64,000 nt of DNA from the NCBI RefSeq assembly GCF_036924515.1, contig NZ_JAZHRR010000001.1, forward strand, positions 1-64,000, written 5' to 3'. Both the position numbers and the translations under genes were made by a program. Numbering within the stretch: the first letter of the stretch is position 1; each line of letters starts with the position of its first letter. This stretch comes from Bradyrhizobium sp. AZCC 1610. Its GTDB lineage: Bacteria; Pseudomonadota; Alphaproteobacteria; Rhizobiales; Xanthobacteraceae. Below are positions 18,151-27,656 of the stretch, in pieces. The notes under the pieces are model-generated. The model was not told where the DNA came from. It searched no databases and saw only the letters and a program-made list of their open reading frames with translations.

Positions 18151-19344
18151 ATGAAGTCGGCATTGTTGGCGGCCGTTGCGGTGGGTGGTCTTTTGCTCGC
18201 CGCGCCGGCTTCGGCGCAGGGTGTCAAGATCGGCATTCTGAACGACCAGTCCGGGGTCTACGCCGATTACGGCGGCAAGTGGTCCTTCGAGGCCGCCAAG
18301 ATGGCGGTCGAGGATTTCGGCGGCGAGGTGCTGGGCCACAAGATCGAGGTCATTTCCGCCGATCACCAGAACAAGCCGGATCTCGGCACCGCCATTGCAC
18401 GGCGCTGGTATGAGGTCGAAGGCGTCGACATGATCACGGAGCTGACCACCTCCTCGGTCGCGCTCGCAATTCACGAGCTTTCGAAGGAAAAGAAGAAGAT
18501 CGACATCGTCGTGGGTGCGGCGACCTCGCGTCTCACCGGAGATTCATGCCAGCCTTACGGGTTTCATTGGGCCTACGATACCCACGCGCTCGCCTACGGC
18601 ACCGGCGGCGCGCTGGTGGAATCCGGCGGCGATAGCTGGTTCTTCATGACCGCGGACTACGCGTTCGGCCATGCGCTGGAAAAGGACACCGGCGACTACG
18701 TCAGGGCCAAGGGCGGCAAGGTGCTCGGCGCGGTCCGCATTCCCCTGAACTCGTCGGACTTCTCGTCGTTCCTGCTGCAGGCGCAGAGCTCGAAAGCCAA
18801 GATCATCGGCCTCGCCAATGCCGGCCTCGATACCACCAATTCGATCAAGCAGGCGGCCGAATTCGGCATCGTCAAGAGCGGCCAGAAGCTGGCCGGCCTG
18901 CTGCTGACGCTGGCCGAAGTCCATGGCCTCGGGCTTGAGGCCGCGCAGGGCCTGGTGCTGACGGAAGGCTACTACTGGGACCGCGACGCCAGGAGCCGAA
19001 ACCTCGCCGAACGCTTCTTCAAGCGTACCGGCCGCATGCCGAACATGATCCAGGCCGGCACCTATTCGGCGACCTTGCAATATCTGAAGGCGGTCAAGGC
19101 GGCAGGCACCAAGGACACCGAGGCGGTCGCCAAGAAGCTGAAGGAGCTTCCGGTGGACGACGACTTCGCGCAGGGCGGTAAGGTGCTGGAAAACGGCCGC
19201 ATGGTGCACGACCTCTACCTGTTCGAGGTCAAGAAGCCACAGGAGTCGAAGAAGCCGTGGGACTACTACAAGCAGCTCGCTGTCGTGCCCGGCGACAAAG
19301 CGTTTCCGGCAGCGAAGGATTCCGGCTGCCCGCTGGTGAAGTGA
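18151..19344 (+). CDS. Branched-chain amino acid-type ABC transporter substrate-binding protein (stand-alone)
   Basis: 397 residues. The ATG at 18151 is preceded by AGGAGA; an upstream in-frame start has no such site. The signal peptide is MKSALLAAVAVGGLLLAAPASAQ. The mature protein begins VKIGILNDQSGVYADYGG, the type I periplasmic binding fold of the LivJ class. Later motifs are ADHQNKPDLGTAIARRWY and FFMTADYAFGHALEKD. No permease or ATPase genes adjoin it, which is common for this family in Bradyrhizobium. Ligand is unknown; amides, aromatic acids and branched amino acids are all possible. Confidence 0.9.
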   Translation: MKSALLAAVAVGGLLLAAPASAQGVKIGILNDQSGVYADYGGKWSFEAAKMAVEDFGGEVLGHKIEVISADHQNKPDLGTAIARRWYEVEGVDMITELTTSSVALAIHELSKEKKKIDIVVGAATSRLTGDSCQPYGFHWAYDTHALAYGTGGALVESGGDSWFFMTADYAFGHALEKDTGDYVRAKGGKVLGAVRIPLNSSDFSSFLLQAQSSKAKIIGLANAGLDTTNSIKQAAEFGIVKSGQKLAGLLLTLAEVHGLGLEAAQGLVLTEGYYWDRDARSRNLAERFFKRTGRMPNMIQAGTYSATLQYLKAVKAAGTKDTEAVAKKLKELPVDDDFAQGGKVLENGRMVHDLYLFEVKKPQESKKPWDYYKQLAVVPGDKAFPAAKDSGCPLVK

Positions 19345-19352
19345 TACTGACT

Positions 19353-19510
19353 GTCGTGCCCCGGACGCGGTGCAGCGTCTCCTCGACGGTGCACCGCAGA
19401 GCCGGGGCCCACTGTTGCAGATATGGACCCCGGATTAGCAGCGCACCGCCGGAGTCGCGCGAACCGCGATCCCGAGAGCGCTGCGCAGCATCCGGGGAAC
19501 GTGGCGGGCA
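19353..19510. repeat. Dispersed repeat (CCCCGGACGCGGTGCAGC type)
   Basis: The sequence from GTCGTGCCCCGGACG through GAGCCGGGGCCCA to GCATCCGGGGAACG has internal dyad symmetry. It shares its building blocks with the copy at 52575-52715. It resembles an intergenic repeat common in Bradyrhizobium and lies between convergent genes. Confidence 0.55.
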
Positions 19511-19522
19511 TTCGCACGCGCC

Positions 19523-19915
19523 TCACGCCTGCACCAGCCGCCACACAATCGCGCCGATCGCTCCCACCCAGAGCGCGATCGCCGCCAGCGCCTGGATCGC
19601 GAAACCCGGGCCGCGGTCCTTGACCGACCTGGCATAGCCGAACACGTAGAGAATGCGGCCGATCACCCAGACCAGCCCGATCCCGGCCGCGATGCCATCG
19701 CCGATATAGATCGCGAACAGCCACAGCGACGGCAGGAAGATCGGCAGCCACTCCAGCGTGTTCATCTGCGCGCGAAACACGCGCTCGAAATCCGGATTGC
19801 CCGAAATGGCCGGCAGCTTGACGCCGAACTTGCCGCGAGCCTGCGAGACCAGAATGGACGAGTAGAAGTAGACCAGGATCGCCAGCAAGGTGACGAGCGC
19901 GGTGAAGTGATACAT
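19523..19915 (-). CDS. MAPEG-family membrane protein
   Basis: 130 residues with four predicted membrane helices. The family motif region GNPDFERVFRAQMNTLEWLPIFLPSLWLF follows the first helix, as in microsomal glutathione transferase-related MAPEG proteins. Bacterial members are membrane enzymes or of unknown function; glutathione conjugation or peroxidase activity is possible but not shown. It lies 31 bases after the lipocalin-like gene on the same strand, so it may share its transcript. Confidence 0.85.
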   Translation of the reverse strand: MYHFTALVTLLAILVYFYSSILVSQARGKFGVKLPAISGNPDFERVFRAQMNTLEWLPIFLPSLWLFAIYIGDGIAAGIGLVWVIGRILYVFGYARSVKDRGPGFAIQALAAIALWVGAIGAIVWRLVQA

Positions 19916-19946
19916 CGCGGAAATTCTCCCTGTTTCGTGCGGGTGC

Positions 19947-21032
19947 TTAATAGCCCGTCATTTCCAGATAGCCCACCCCGGTGTGGCTGCCTGCAAAGCG
20001 GATCGGGCCTTCCCAATAGGGAAAGCTCGTGCCCATCCAGCTTCTCGGATTGAGCGGCCTGCATTCGATCGCAAGCGCCATTTTCGCAATCGCGATGCGC
20101 CATGCCGTCGGGATCTTTCGTCCCTCGATCTCCGTGACGGTCAGCGGGGTCATGGCGATGTCCTCGGAGCCGAGTGTCTCGGCCGTGCCGTCTGGCGCGA
20201 TCCATTTGCCGGAGCCGTAATGCTGGCCGTCGGTCTGGCGCATCCGGTACAGCATCAATTTGTCGCCGGCGTTGAAATGCAGCGAGAGCCAGTCCCATCC
20301 GCTTTGATCGGAGGCCAGCGGCTGGCTGCTCCACTCGCGATCGAGCCACGCCATCCCGGTGACGTCGACAGGCGCGTCGTCGATGGTAAGAATGCCCGTC
20401 GCCGTATAATGCGGCTGGCTGTAATAATAGGAGGCCTGTTCGCGCAGCGATTTGCGGCTGTAGCCGCCGTCGCCTTGCAGCACCAGCGGCCGATCCGCAT
20501 CGAGGCGCAGCGCATAGCTGAAATCGGCGCCCGATGCTTTCAGTTCAAGGGGTGCGATATTGTCGTCGTTCACCGGACCGAGCCCGCGCATCTCCCAGGC
20601 ATCGATCCAGGCGTGAAACGGTCTTGCGTCGACGCCGGCCTGGCCGACCCCGCCGCGCGCGAACGCCTGGCCAAAGCGATGGGTATCGGCGCGCGTGACG
20701 GCAGCATGGCCCATCCAGATCTGCTGGTTGGCCCAGCCCTCCTGCGCGCCGCCCGCCGCGATCGCCTGGCGAAACAGCGTCCATTGAGCGCCGTAGGCTG
20801 TGCCGCGCGCGTCGGCGAGATTGGCCGTCACATACCACCATTCGATGCGAAACTCCGGATGTGGCCCGTGGTCGGCGGGAAATGCGAATGTCCTGCCGGG
20901 CACGACCGGCGCAAATCCATCGGCGCTTTCACCAAGTCCGGCGAAGCCCTGCGCGAGCGCCTTGCCACTGAGCCCCGCGAGGAGCGTGCCGCCAATGAAG
21001 CCGCGGCGGGTGATCGGGCCGCTACCGTTCAT
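19947..21032 (-). CDS. Tat-exported lipocalin-like (AttH/CrtC-family) protein
   Basis: 361 residues with a twin-arginine leader: TRRGFIGG, a hydrophobic core and a GKALAQG cleavage region. The mature part has FPADHGPHPEFRIEWWYVTANL, IWMGHAAVTRADTHRF, GMAWLDREWSSQPL and GWDWLSLHFNAGDKLMLYRMR, motifs of the AttH/hydroxyneurosporene-hydratase-like double beta-barrel family. Carotenoid hydration is unlikely here because no carotenoid genes adjoin it. Its gene overlaps the FtsX-type permease gene by 11 bases, the AttEFGH arrangement, so it is probably the periplasmic component of that transporter. The biochemical role of AttH proteins is not established. Confidence 0.85.
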   Translation of the reverse strand: MNGSGPITRRGFIGGTLLAGLSGKALAQGFAGLGESADGFAPVVPGRTFAFPADHGPHPEFRIEWWYVTANLADARGTAYGAQWTLFRQAIAAGGAQEGWANQQIWMGHAAVTRADTHRFGQAFARGGVGQAGVDARPFHAWIDAWEMRGLGPVNDDNIAPLELKASGADFSYALRLDADRPLVLQGDGGYSRKSLREQASYYYSQPHYTATGILTIDDAPVDVTGMAWLDREWSSQPLASDQSGWDWLSLHFNAGDKLMLYRMRQTDGQHYGSGKWIAPDGTAETLGSEDIAMTPLTVTEIEGRKIPTAWRIAIAKMALAIECRPLNPRSWMGTSFPYWEGPIRFAGSHTGVGYLEMTGY

Positions 21033-23484
21033 TGGCGAAGATCCTGATCAGGCTCGTCGGCTGCATGCGCGCCAGCCTGATGACGGGAAGCGCCGCAGCG
21101 GCGAGCGCGGCCGCCATCGCGACGCCAGTGAGCCACAGCAGTTGTAGCGGGAAGACATGAAACGGCAACCGCCAGCCGAACGCCTTGACGTTGACGATCG
21201 CAAGCAGACACCACGCAACCAGCAGACCGAGCGGAAGCGCGAAGATGGTGGTGATCAGCGCCACTGACATCGTCTTCAGAAGTTCGATGACCGCGAGCCG
21301 CCGCCGCGTGATGCCGATCGCCCATAGCGGCGCCAGTTGCGGTAGCCTCGAATTGGCAAGCGTCAGCAGGCTCGTCAACAGCGCGATGCCGGCTACCCCG
21401 AGCGTGAAGGCGTTCAGCGCGGCGGTCACCGCAAAGGTGCGGTTGAAGATCCGCGTCGATTCCGCCTTCATCGTCGCCTGATCGGCGACATTGCGCTCGT
21501 CGAGCGCGAATTTTTCCTGCAGTGCCGAGATCAATGCTGGTATCTTTGGCGAGGCGACCCGCAATCCCATGCGCGTCAGCGGAATTTCCGGAAAGCGCCG
21601 CGTCAGCGCGGCGAAGTTCACCGCGATCTGGCCCTTGGGGTTGCCGTAATCGGCATAGATGCCGACCACGTCGAGGGTCCAGTTTCCGCCTGACGCTGAT
21701 ACCTCGATGCGGTCGCCGACCGAAAGGTGCATGCGCCGCGCCAGTTGTTCGCTGACGAGCGCCGCATTGCCGGGACGAAGCTTGATCCAGGCATTGTCCG
21801 CCGATTGCAGCAGTGGCCAGTTGTCGCGATAGGTGGCGTGATCGGGCAGGCCCAGTACCTCGATCGGCGCGCCCGCCAATTGCGTATCGGCGCGGCCGCC
21901 GGGCAGGACCGCCTCGACCTCGGGACGCTCGCGCAGCCACGCCTTGATCTCGGTGGCCTGTGCGTCGTTGGCGGCATTGACATAGACATCCGCTGCCAGC
22001 CGCCCGTCGAGCCAGACCATGAACGTGCGGCTGAAGCTCTCGACCATGGTGGAGACGCCGACATTGACCGACAGTGCAAGCAACAGCGCCATCAAGGCGA
22101 GCGACAGCCCGGATAGTTGCTGACGGCTGTCCGCCCAAAACCAGACGACGAGCGGGGCTCGCGCATAGCGCTGACCAAGCGACAGCATGAATTCCAGAAA
22201 CATCGGCAGGATCAGCGCGGCGCCGAGCATCAGCGCCGCAAGCACGGCAAAGCCTGAAATCAGGGAATCGCCGAACCAGAGAAAGCATGCCGCGGCGATG
22301 AACGCTGCGAGCGCCAGCGCGCTCTGGTAAGTCAGCCAGCGCCGCTGCGCCTGTTGCCAGGCAAAAGGCTGGGCGGTGGCGAGCAGCGGCAGCCGCAGCG
22401 CCTTGGTCAGGCTGGCGGCGGCGGCAGCGAGCGCGCCTGTTATGCTGATGGCGACACCCGCGATCCACCATTGCGGCTTGAGCGTCAGGTGTCCCGGAAT
22501 CTGCGCGCCATAGAGCCCGCGCAAGGAGGCGGCGACGTCGGGCAGCAACGCGCCGGCGATGAAGTAACCGCACACGAGGCCAATCAGCCCCGCGACCAGC
22601 GCCAGCGATACCAGCTCAAGCACCAGCACGCCGTTGAGCATCCGCGCCGAGACGCCGCAGGCGCGCAAGGTGCGCAGCACCGGCAACCGTTGTTCGAACG
22701 CAAGCCCGATCGCCGAATTGACGATAAAGAGTCCGACAAAGAATGACAGAAAGCCGAACGCGGTCAGGTTCAGGTGAAAACTGTCGGTGAGGCGTTCGAG
22801 GTCGGTCTCTGCATCGGGTTCGATCAGGCGAAGCATGTCACCGGCGATGCTTTCAAGGGTAGCACGCCTGCCCGCCGTCTTGCCGATCAGGAGGCGCGAG
22901 AGCTGATCCGGCATCCTGAGCAGGCCCTGCGCGACGCCGATGTCGACGACCAATACGCCGGGCACCAGGTTCGGCTGCACGCGGAGCGGCGGCAGCCATG
23001 CGCCGCCATTGGCCTGGGGACGGGCGCCTTCCGCGAGATTGAGATCGGAAAGCGTTTCCGGCGCCACCAGCATCGCGCCCGGCGGTATCATGAAGGACAG
23101 CAGGCCGGCTTTGCCAATTGTGGGAGCGTTGCCGACTTCCGCGGGCAGCGTCACCGGTTCGATGCCCAATAGACGGAACGAGCGTCCCTCGATCTGGACC
23201 CGGCCTTCGAGTACCGGCGAGACCGGCCAGCCGGCGCGGCGCAAGTCGACGAAGAGTTTTTGCGGAAAGCTTGCGCCGCTGCGGGCGACCAGCATGGCGG
23301 TGCGCGTCCCGCCAAACGTGGCGGCGGCGCGATCGTAGGAGGTGCGCGCCTGCTGATTGAGCGCCTGCACGCCGCTCCACAGCGCGGTCGCCGAGATCAA
23401 TCCGATCAGCAAGGTCGCAAGCTGCATCGGATGCCGCCGCCAATGGCTCAGCAATACGGCCAGCGTCCACAGCGCGCGCTTCAC
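21022..23484 (-). CDS. FtsX-like ABC transporter permease, fused two-domain (AttFG-like)
   Basis: 820 residues. An N-terminal helix (LATLLIGLISATALWSGVQAL) precedes a periplasmic domain, then two FtsX-type helix bundles near residues 255-400 and 690-810, with a second soluble domain between (about 510-680). The architecture matches the single-chain permease of AttEFGH/MacB-LolCE-related systems, which transmit ATPase motion to the periplasm rather than import solutes. Translation is coupled by ATGA to the ATPase upstream and by overlap to the lipocalin-like gene downstream. The substrate may be a lipid or lipoprotein; that is inference. Confidence 0.88.
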   Translation of the reverse strand: MKRALWTLAVLLSHWRRHPMQLATLLIGLISATALWSGVQALNQQARTSYDRAAATFGGTRTAMLVARSGASFPQKLFVDLRRAGWPVSPVLEGRVQIEGRSFRLLGIEPVTLPAEVGNAPTIGKAGLLSFMIPPGAMLVAPETLSDLNLAEGARPQANGGAWLPPLRVQPNLVPGVLVVDIGVAQGLLRMPDQLSRLLIGKTAGRRATLESIAGDMLRLIEPDAETDLERLTDSFHLNLTAFGFLSFFVGLFIVNSAIGLAFEQRLPVLRTLRACGVSARMLNGVLVLELVSLALVAGLIGLVCGYFIAGALLPDVAASLRGLYGAQIPGHLTLKPQWWIAGVAISITGALAAAAASLTKALRLPLLATAQPFAWQQAQRRWLTYQSALALAAFIAAACFLWFGDSLISGFAVLAALMLGAALILPMFLEFMLSLGQRYARAPLVVWFWADSRQQLSGLSLALMALLLALSVNVGVSTMVESFSRTFMVWLDGRLAADVYVNAANDAQATEIKAWLRERPEVEAVLPGGRADTQLAGAPIEVLGLPDHATYRDNWPLLQSADNAWIKLRPGNAALVSEQLARRMHLSVGDRIEVSASGGNWTLDVVGIYADYGNPKGQIAVNFAALTRRFPEIPLTRMGLRVASPKIPALISALQEKFALDERNVADQATMKAESTRIFNRTFAVTAALNAFTLGVAGIALLTSLLTLANSRLPQLAPLWAIGITRRRLAVIELLKTMSVALITTIFALPLGLLVAWCLLAIVNVKAFGWRLPFHVFPLQLLWLTGVAMAAALAAAALPVIRLARMQPTSLIRIFANER

Positions 23485-24167
23485 GCGATCACGCCGGCAT
23501 GGAGGTTGACCCGCCGGTCGAGCGTGGCGGCAAGCCGCTCGCTGTGGGTCACCATCAGAAAACCGCAGCCGCTGCGCGTCACCAGATCGCGCGCCAGCGC
23601 CAGCACCTCGTCCGCTGTGTCCTCGTCGAGATTGCCGGTCGGCTCGTCTGCCAGCAGCAGCAGCGGCTTTACGGCCAATGCCCGGCCGATCGCGACGCGT
23701 TGTTGCTGGCCGCCGGACAATTGCTCGGGATAGCGCTTGAGGAAATTGCCGAGCCCGAGCCGCTCCACCAGTTCGTGGTGCCAGGCCGCGTCGTGACGGC
23801 CGGCAATGCGCGACTGGAAAGTGAGGTTGTCTTCCACCGTGAGACTCGGAATCAGGTTGAATTGCTGAAACACCAGGCCGAGCCGGTCGCGGCGCAATTC
23901 CGCGCGCCCGGCATCGTTGAGTTCGCAGACCTGTGCGTCGGCCAGCCTGATCTCGCCGCCATCGGCGGCATCGAGCCCTGCAATCAGGTGCAAGAGCGTG
24001 CTCTTGCCGCTACCGGATTCACCCGTCAGCGCGACGCTCTCGCCCGCGGCGACCGTCAGGTTCACCCCGCGCAGCACCGCGACCTCTTCGCCGGCGGTAC
24101 GGTAGCTCTTGGTCAGGCCGGCGACGTGAAGCACACGACCGGTCACGCTGGGATTGCCGTTGGTCAT
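23481..24167 (-). CDS. ABC transporter ATP-binding protein (LolD/AttE-like)
   Basis: 228 residues from the ATG at 24167; the open frame extends further but without family similarity. Walker A is GESGSGKSTLLHLIAGLD, the Q-loop region LVFQQFNLIPSL, the signature LSGGQQQRVAIGRAL and Walker B LLLADEPTGNLD. This is the LolD/MacB-type ATPase class that drives FtsX-like permeases. The ATGA overlap with the permease gene identifies its partner. The start codon lacks a clear ribosome-binding site, so the start is less certain than the function. Confidence 0.9.
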   Translation of the reverse strand: MTNGNPSVTGRVLHVAGLTKSYRTAGEEVAVLRGVNLTVAAGESVALTGESGSGKSTLLHLIAGLDAADGGEIRLADAQVCELNDAGRAELRRDRLGLVFQQFNLIPSLTVEDNLTFQSRIAGRHDAAWHHELVERLGLGNFLKRYPEQLSGGQQQRVAIGRALAVKPLLLLADEPTGNLDEDTADEVLALARDLVTRSGCGFLMVTHSERLAATLDRRVNLHAGVIA

Positions 24168-24429
24168 GCGCGACGATGGACCGATCTGACCATGAAAATC
24201 CCCTGACGTGATAGCATGCAACATATCAGGGCGGGCGCCCCGGATCACGGCCTCAATCGCGCCGCGACGTGATCGTGATCCGGTTGTGGCGTGCGCCTGT
24301 CGCCGCAGCCGGCAGTTGCGCAAGCAGGCATCTGCAGGAAAATCCCGGTTGCGTTGCCCGCGACCGCCCTTGTAGCATTGAAACCGGCCGATCTTACAGA
24401 GCCTGCAAAGTTAGACGGGGAAGCCAGCC

Positions 24430-25716
24430 ATGACCGCGCAACCGACGCCCGATGGGACGCCGAAGGGCGCCTGGAAAATCACTTTCCTGCTGTTCCTGTT
24501 CATGCTGGTGAACTTTGCCGACAAGATCGTGGTGGGCCTCGCCGGTGCGCCGATCATGGACGAACTGAAACTCTCACCGGAACAGTTCGGCCTGCTCGGC
24601 TCCTCGTTCTTCTTCCTGTTTTCGATCTCGGCCATCGTCGTCGGCTTCATTGTCAACCGCGTCGACACCCGCTGGGTGCTGCTCGCGATGGCGGTGATCT
24701 GGTCGGTGGCGCAGTTTCCGATGGTCGGCACCGTCAGTTTCACCACGCTCGTGATCTGCCGCATTATCCTCGGTGCCGGTGAGGGGCCAGCCTTCGCGGT
24801 GGCGGCGCATGCCGTCTACAAATGGTTTCCCGACGAGAAGCGGACGCTGCCCACCGCCATTCTCTCGCAGGGCTCCGCATTCGGCGTGATCCTCGCGGTG
24901 CCGGCGCTGAACTGGATCATCGTCAATCATAGCTGGCACTACGCTTTCGGCGCGCTTGGCGTGGTCGGCCTAATGTGGGTCGTGGCGTGGCTGGTGATGG
25001 GCAAGGAGGGACCGTTGGTGCAGACGGTCGCGATGGCCGCAGCCGATCCGCGCGTTCCCTATTTCCAGCTCCTGACCTCGCGGACGTTCATCGGCTGCTG
25101 CGCTGCGACCTTCGGGGCCTATTGGGCGCTGTCGCTCGGGTTGACCTGGTTCACGCCGTTCATCGTCAAGGGACTCGGCTTTTCGCAAAAGGATGCAGGC
25201 TGGATTTCAGTGCTGCCCTGGGTATTCGGCGCCACTATCGTACTGCTGACAGGATGGATTTCGCAGGTGATGCTGACGCGCGGATACACCACGCGCGGCG
25301 CTCGCGGCGTGCTCGGCTCGGTGCCGCTGATCGTCGGCGGGTTGATCCTCGCGGTGCTGCCGCACGTCAACGGCGCGGGATGGCAGATCGCATTCCTCGT
25401 GGTCGGCTCCGGGCTCTGCGGCTCGATCTATGTCGTCTGCCCGCCGATGCTCGGCGAATTCACGCCGGTCCAGCAGCGCGGCGCCGTACTCGCAATCTAT
25501 GGCGCGATCTATACGCTGGCGGGGATGATTGCCCCTTCGGTGATGGGCGTCGTGATCCAGAACGCGGCGGTGCCGCTCGACGGCTACATGACCGGCTTCA
25601 CCATCAATGCGGTGGTGATGGCGGCGTCGGGCCTACTCGGGCTCTTGCTGCTCTGGCCGAATTCCGAGCGCAAAAGGTTGATGGCTCAGGCGACGGTGCA
25701 GCCGAAATTCGCGTGA
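24430..25716 (+). CDS. MFS transporter (anion:cation symporter-like)
   Basis: 428 residues with about 12 membrane helices. The ATG follows GGGGAAG. The first helix has NFADKIVVGLAGAPIMDELKLS, with the charged residue pattern of the ACS/phthalate-permease-like group, and VNRVDTRWVLLAMAVIWSV follows. A central cytoplasmic loop lies near residue 200. The substrate is probably an organic anion, by family only. It stands alone, divergent from the AttE-like gene and convergent with a hydrolase gene across a palindromic repeat. Confidence 0.85.
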   Translation: MTAQPTPDGTPKGAWKITFLLFLFMLVNFADKIVVGLAGAPIMDELKLSPEQFGLLGSSFFFLFSISAIVVGFIVNRVDTRWVLLAMAVIWSVAQFPMVGTVSFTTLVICRIILGAGEGPAFAVAAHAVYKWFPDEKRTLPTAILSQGSAFGVILAVPALNWIIVNHSWHYAFGALGVVGLMWVVAWLVMGKEGPLVQTVAMAAADPRVPYFQLLTSRTFIGCCAATFGAYWALSLGLTWFTPFIVKGLGFSQKDAGWISVLPWVFGATIVLLTGWISQVMLTRGYTTRGARGVLGSVPLIVGGLILAVLPHVNGAGWQIAFLVVGSGLCGSIYVVCPPMLGEFTPVQQRGAVLAIYGAIYTLAGMIAPSVMGVVIQNAAVPLDGYMTGFTINAVVMAASGLLGLLLLWPNSERKRLMAQATVQPKFA

Positions 25717-25720
25717 GTTT

Positions 25721-25808
25721 CGTAGCCCGGATGGAGCGAAGCGCAATCCGGGACCGGTCGATCCGGTTGTGAGATCCCCGGGTTACGCTTCGCTCCACCC
25801 GGGCTACG
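25721..25808. repeat. Palindromic CGTAGCCCGGATGGAGCGAAG repeat between convergent genes
   Basis: Two inverted units begin and end with GTAGCCCGGATGGAGCGAAG and CTTCGCTCCACCCGGGCTAC. The same element occurs at 38192-38271 and, as a half unit, at 52032-52064. All three lie between convergent genes, so a bidirectional terminator role is plausible. Confidence 0.75.
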
Positions 25809-25816
25809 CCTCTCGC

Positions 25817-27559
25817 CTAACTCGCCGCCGCGTCCATCCGCGGCTTACCGCCCTGCGCGCCCCGCACCAGCCGCCCCGGCCTTGCGCCGGTGGCCTTGCC
25901 GCCGCGCTGCGTCACCATGCCTGACACGATGGTGGCCTCATAGCCGTCGACCTGCTGCATCAGGCGGCGTCCGCCGACCGGCAGGTCGTAATGCACTTTC
26001 GGTGGATGCAGATGCAGCCGGTCATAGTCGATCACGTTGACGTCGGCCTTGAAGCCCGGTGCGATCACGCCGCGGTCGTGGAGCCCGATCGACAGCGCGG
26101 TCTTGCGCGACTGCGCCGCCACCACGAACGGGATCGACAGCTTTTCGCCGCGGGTGCGGTCGCGGGTCCAGTGCGTCAGGAGATAGGTCGGGAAGCTGGC
26201 GTCGCAGATGATGCCGCAATGTGCGCCGCCGTCGGAGAGGCCCGGCACCGCATTGGGATCGCGCAGCATCTCTCTGATAGCATCGAGATTGCCGTCGGCA
26301 TAATTGAGGAACGGCACGTACAGCATGCCGCGGCCTTCGTCGGTGAGCATCGCGTCATAGGCGAGTTCTTCCGGCTGTTTGCTCTGGCGAGCCGCTTGCG
26401 CGCCCAGGGTATTTTCCGGCGGCTGTTCGTAATCCGGCGGGTTTCCGAGCAGGTACATCTTGTCGTAGTTCGGCCGGAAGAACAGCGGATCGTCGGTCGC
26501 GGTCGCGTGTTCGCTCAGGATGGCTTTCCGTACCTCCGGCTGGCGCAGGCGCGCGAGCCGCTCGACGAGCGACAGATGCGCGATGGCCTGGTAGCTCGGA
26601 TGAGTCTGGAACGGGTTGCGCGACAATTCCAGACCGAGCATCAGCCCGACCGGGCGGGCGGCTATCTGCGCGGTGATCGACAGGCCGCGCGCGGAAGCGT
26701 CCCTGATGGTGTCGAGCGTCTGGCGCCAGCGCTGCGGCGCCTTGTCGTTCTGCGTGATCGAGAACGACACCGGGATCTTGGTGTTCTCCGCCACCCGCAG
26801 CATCATCGGCAGGTCTTCGTCGATGCCGGAGAGATCGAGCACGAACTGAAACACGCTGCGGCCTTGCGCATGCATCGCAGCCGCAATCGCGGTCAGTTCA
26901 TCCTCGCCGGCTTTCAGCGTCGGCGTGAAGTCGCCAGTCGAGGTGCGGTGGTTCAGCGTGCGCGACGTCGAAAAGCCGAGCGCGCCTGATCGCACGGCAT
27001 CAGCAGCCAGCGCCGCCATCGCCTTGTTGTCTTCAGGTGTGGACGGATCGCGCCGCGCGCCGCGTTCGCCCATCACGTACACACGCAGCGCCGCGTGCGG
27101 CAGTTGCGCGCCGATATCCATGTCGAAATTTCGCTTCGACAGCCACTCCATGTAATCCGGAAAACTTTCCCAGGCCCAGGGGATGCCGGCGCTCAACACC
27201 GGCTCGGGGATGTCCTCGACGCCTTCCATCAACTGGATCAGCCTGACATGGTCGGCCGGACGGCAGGGCGCGAAACCGACGCCGCAATTGCCCATGATCG
27301 CCGTCGTGACGCCGTTCTGCGAGGAGGGCGTGATGTCCTGGCTCCAGGTGACCTGGCCGTCATAATGGGTGTGGACGTCGACGAAGCCCGGCGTGACCAG
27401 TTTGCCCTTGGCGTCGATCTCTTCCTTGCCTTTGCCCGCCACCTTGCCGACTTCGGTGATGCGGCCGCCGGAGATAGCCACATCGGCTTCGAACAATTCG
27501 CCACCCTTGCCATCGGCAATGGTGCCGCCGCGGATCACGAGGTCGGGGGTCGAGGTCAT
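25817..27559 (-). CDS. N-acyl-D-amino-acid deacylase-type amidohydrolase
   Basis: 580 residues from the ATG at 27559, which has GGAAG upstream. It opens DLVIRGGTIADGKG and has the zinc-site motif FVDVHTHYDGQVTW near residue 65. NGVTTAIMGNCGVGFAPCRP follows, then GALGFSTSR and LSDGGAHCGIICDASFP, typical of the D-aminoacylase group of the amidohydrolase superfamily. Members remove N-acyl groups from D-amino acids or open related cyclic amides. The next gene upstream encodes an MFS carrier on the same strand, 98 bases away, which may supply the substrate. Confidence 0.85.
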   Translation of the reverse strand: MTSTPDLVIRGGTIADGKGGELFEADVAISGGRITEVGKVAGKGKEEIDAKGKLVTPGFVDVHTHYDGQVTWSQDITPSSQNGVTTAIMGNCGVGFAPCRPADHVRLIQLMEGVEDIPEPVLSAGIPWAWESFPDYMEWLSKRNFDMDIGAQLPHAALRVYVMGERGARRDPSTPEDNKAMAALAADAVRSGALGFSTSRTLNHRTSTGDFTPTLKAGEDELTAIAAAMHAQGRSVFQFVLDLSGIDEDLPMMLRVAENTKIPVSFSITQNDKAPQRWRQTLDTIRDASARGLSITAQIAARPVGLMLGLELSRNPFQTHPSYQAIAHLSLVERLARLRQPEVRKAILSEHATATDDPLFFRPNYDKMYLLGNPPDYEQPPENTLGAQAARQSKQPEELAYDAMLTDEGRGMLYVPFLNYADGNLDAIREMLRDPNAVPGLSDGGAHCGIICDASFPTYLLTHWTRDRTRGEKLSIPFVVAAQSRKTALSIGLHDRGVIAPGFKADVNVIDYDRLHLHPPKVHYDLPVGGRRLMQQVDGYEATIVSGMVTQRGGKATGARPGRLVRGAQGGKPRMDAAAS

Positions 27560-27656
27560 GGCTTCCATCCCGCATCTGTTTTGTTGGCGCATCATCGGAC
27601 GCCGTCTGATGCTGTCAACCGCCGGGGATGAGGCTCAGGAATGCATCGGCAGGTAG

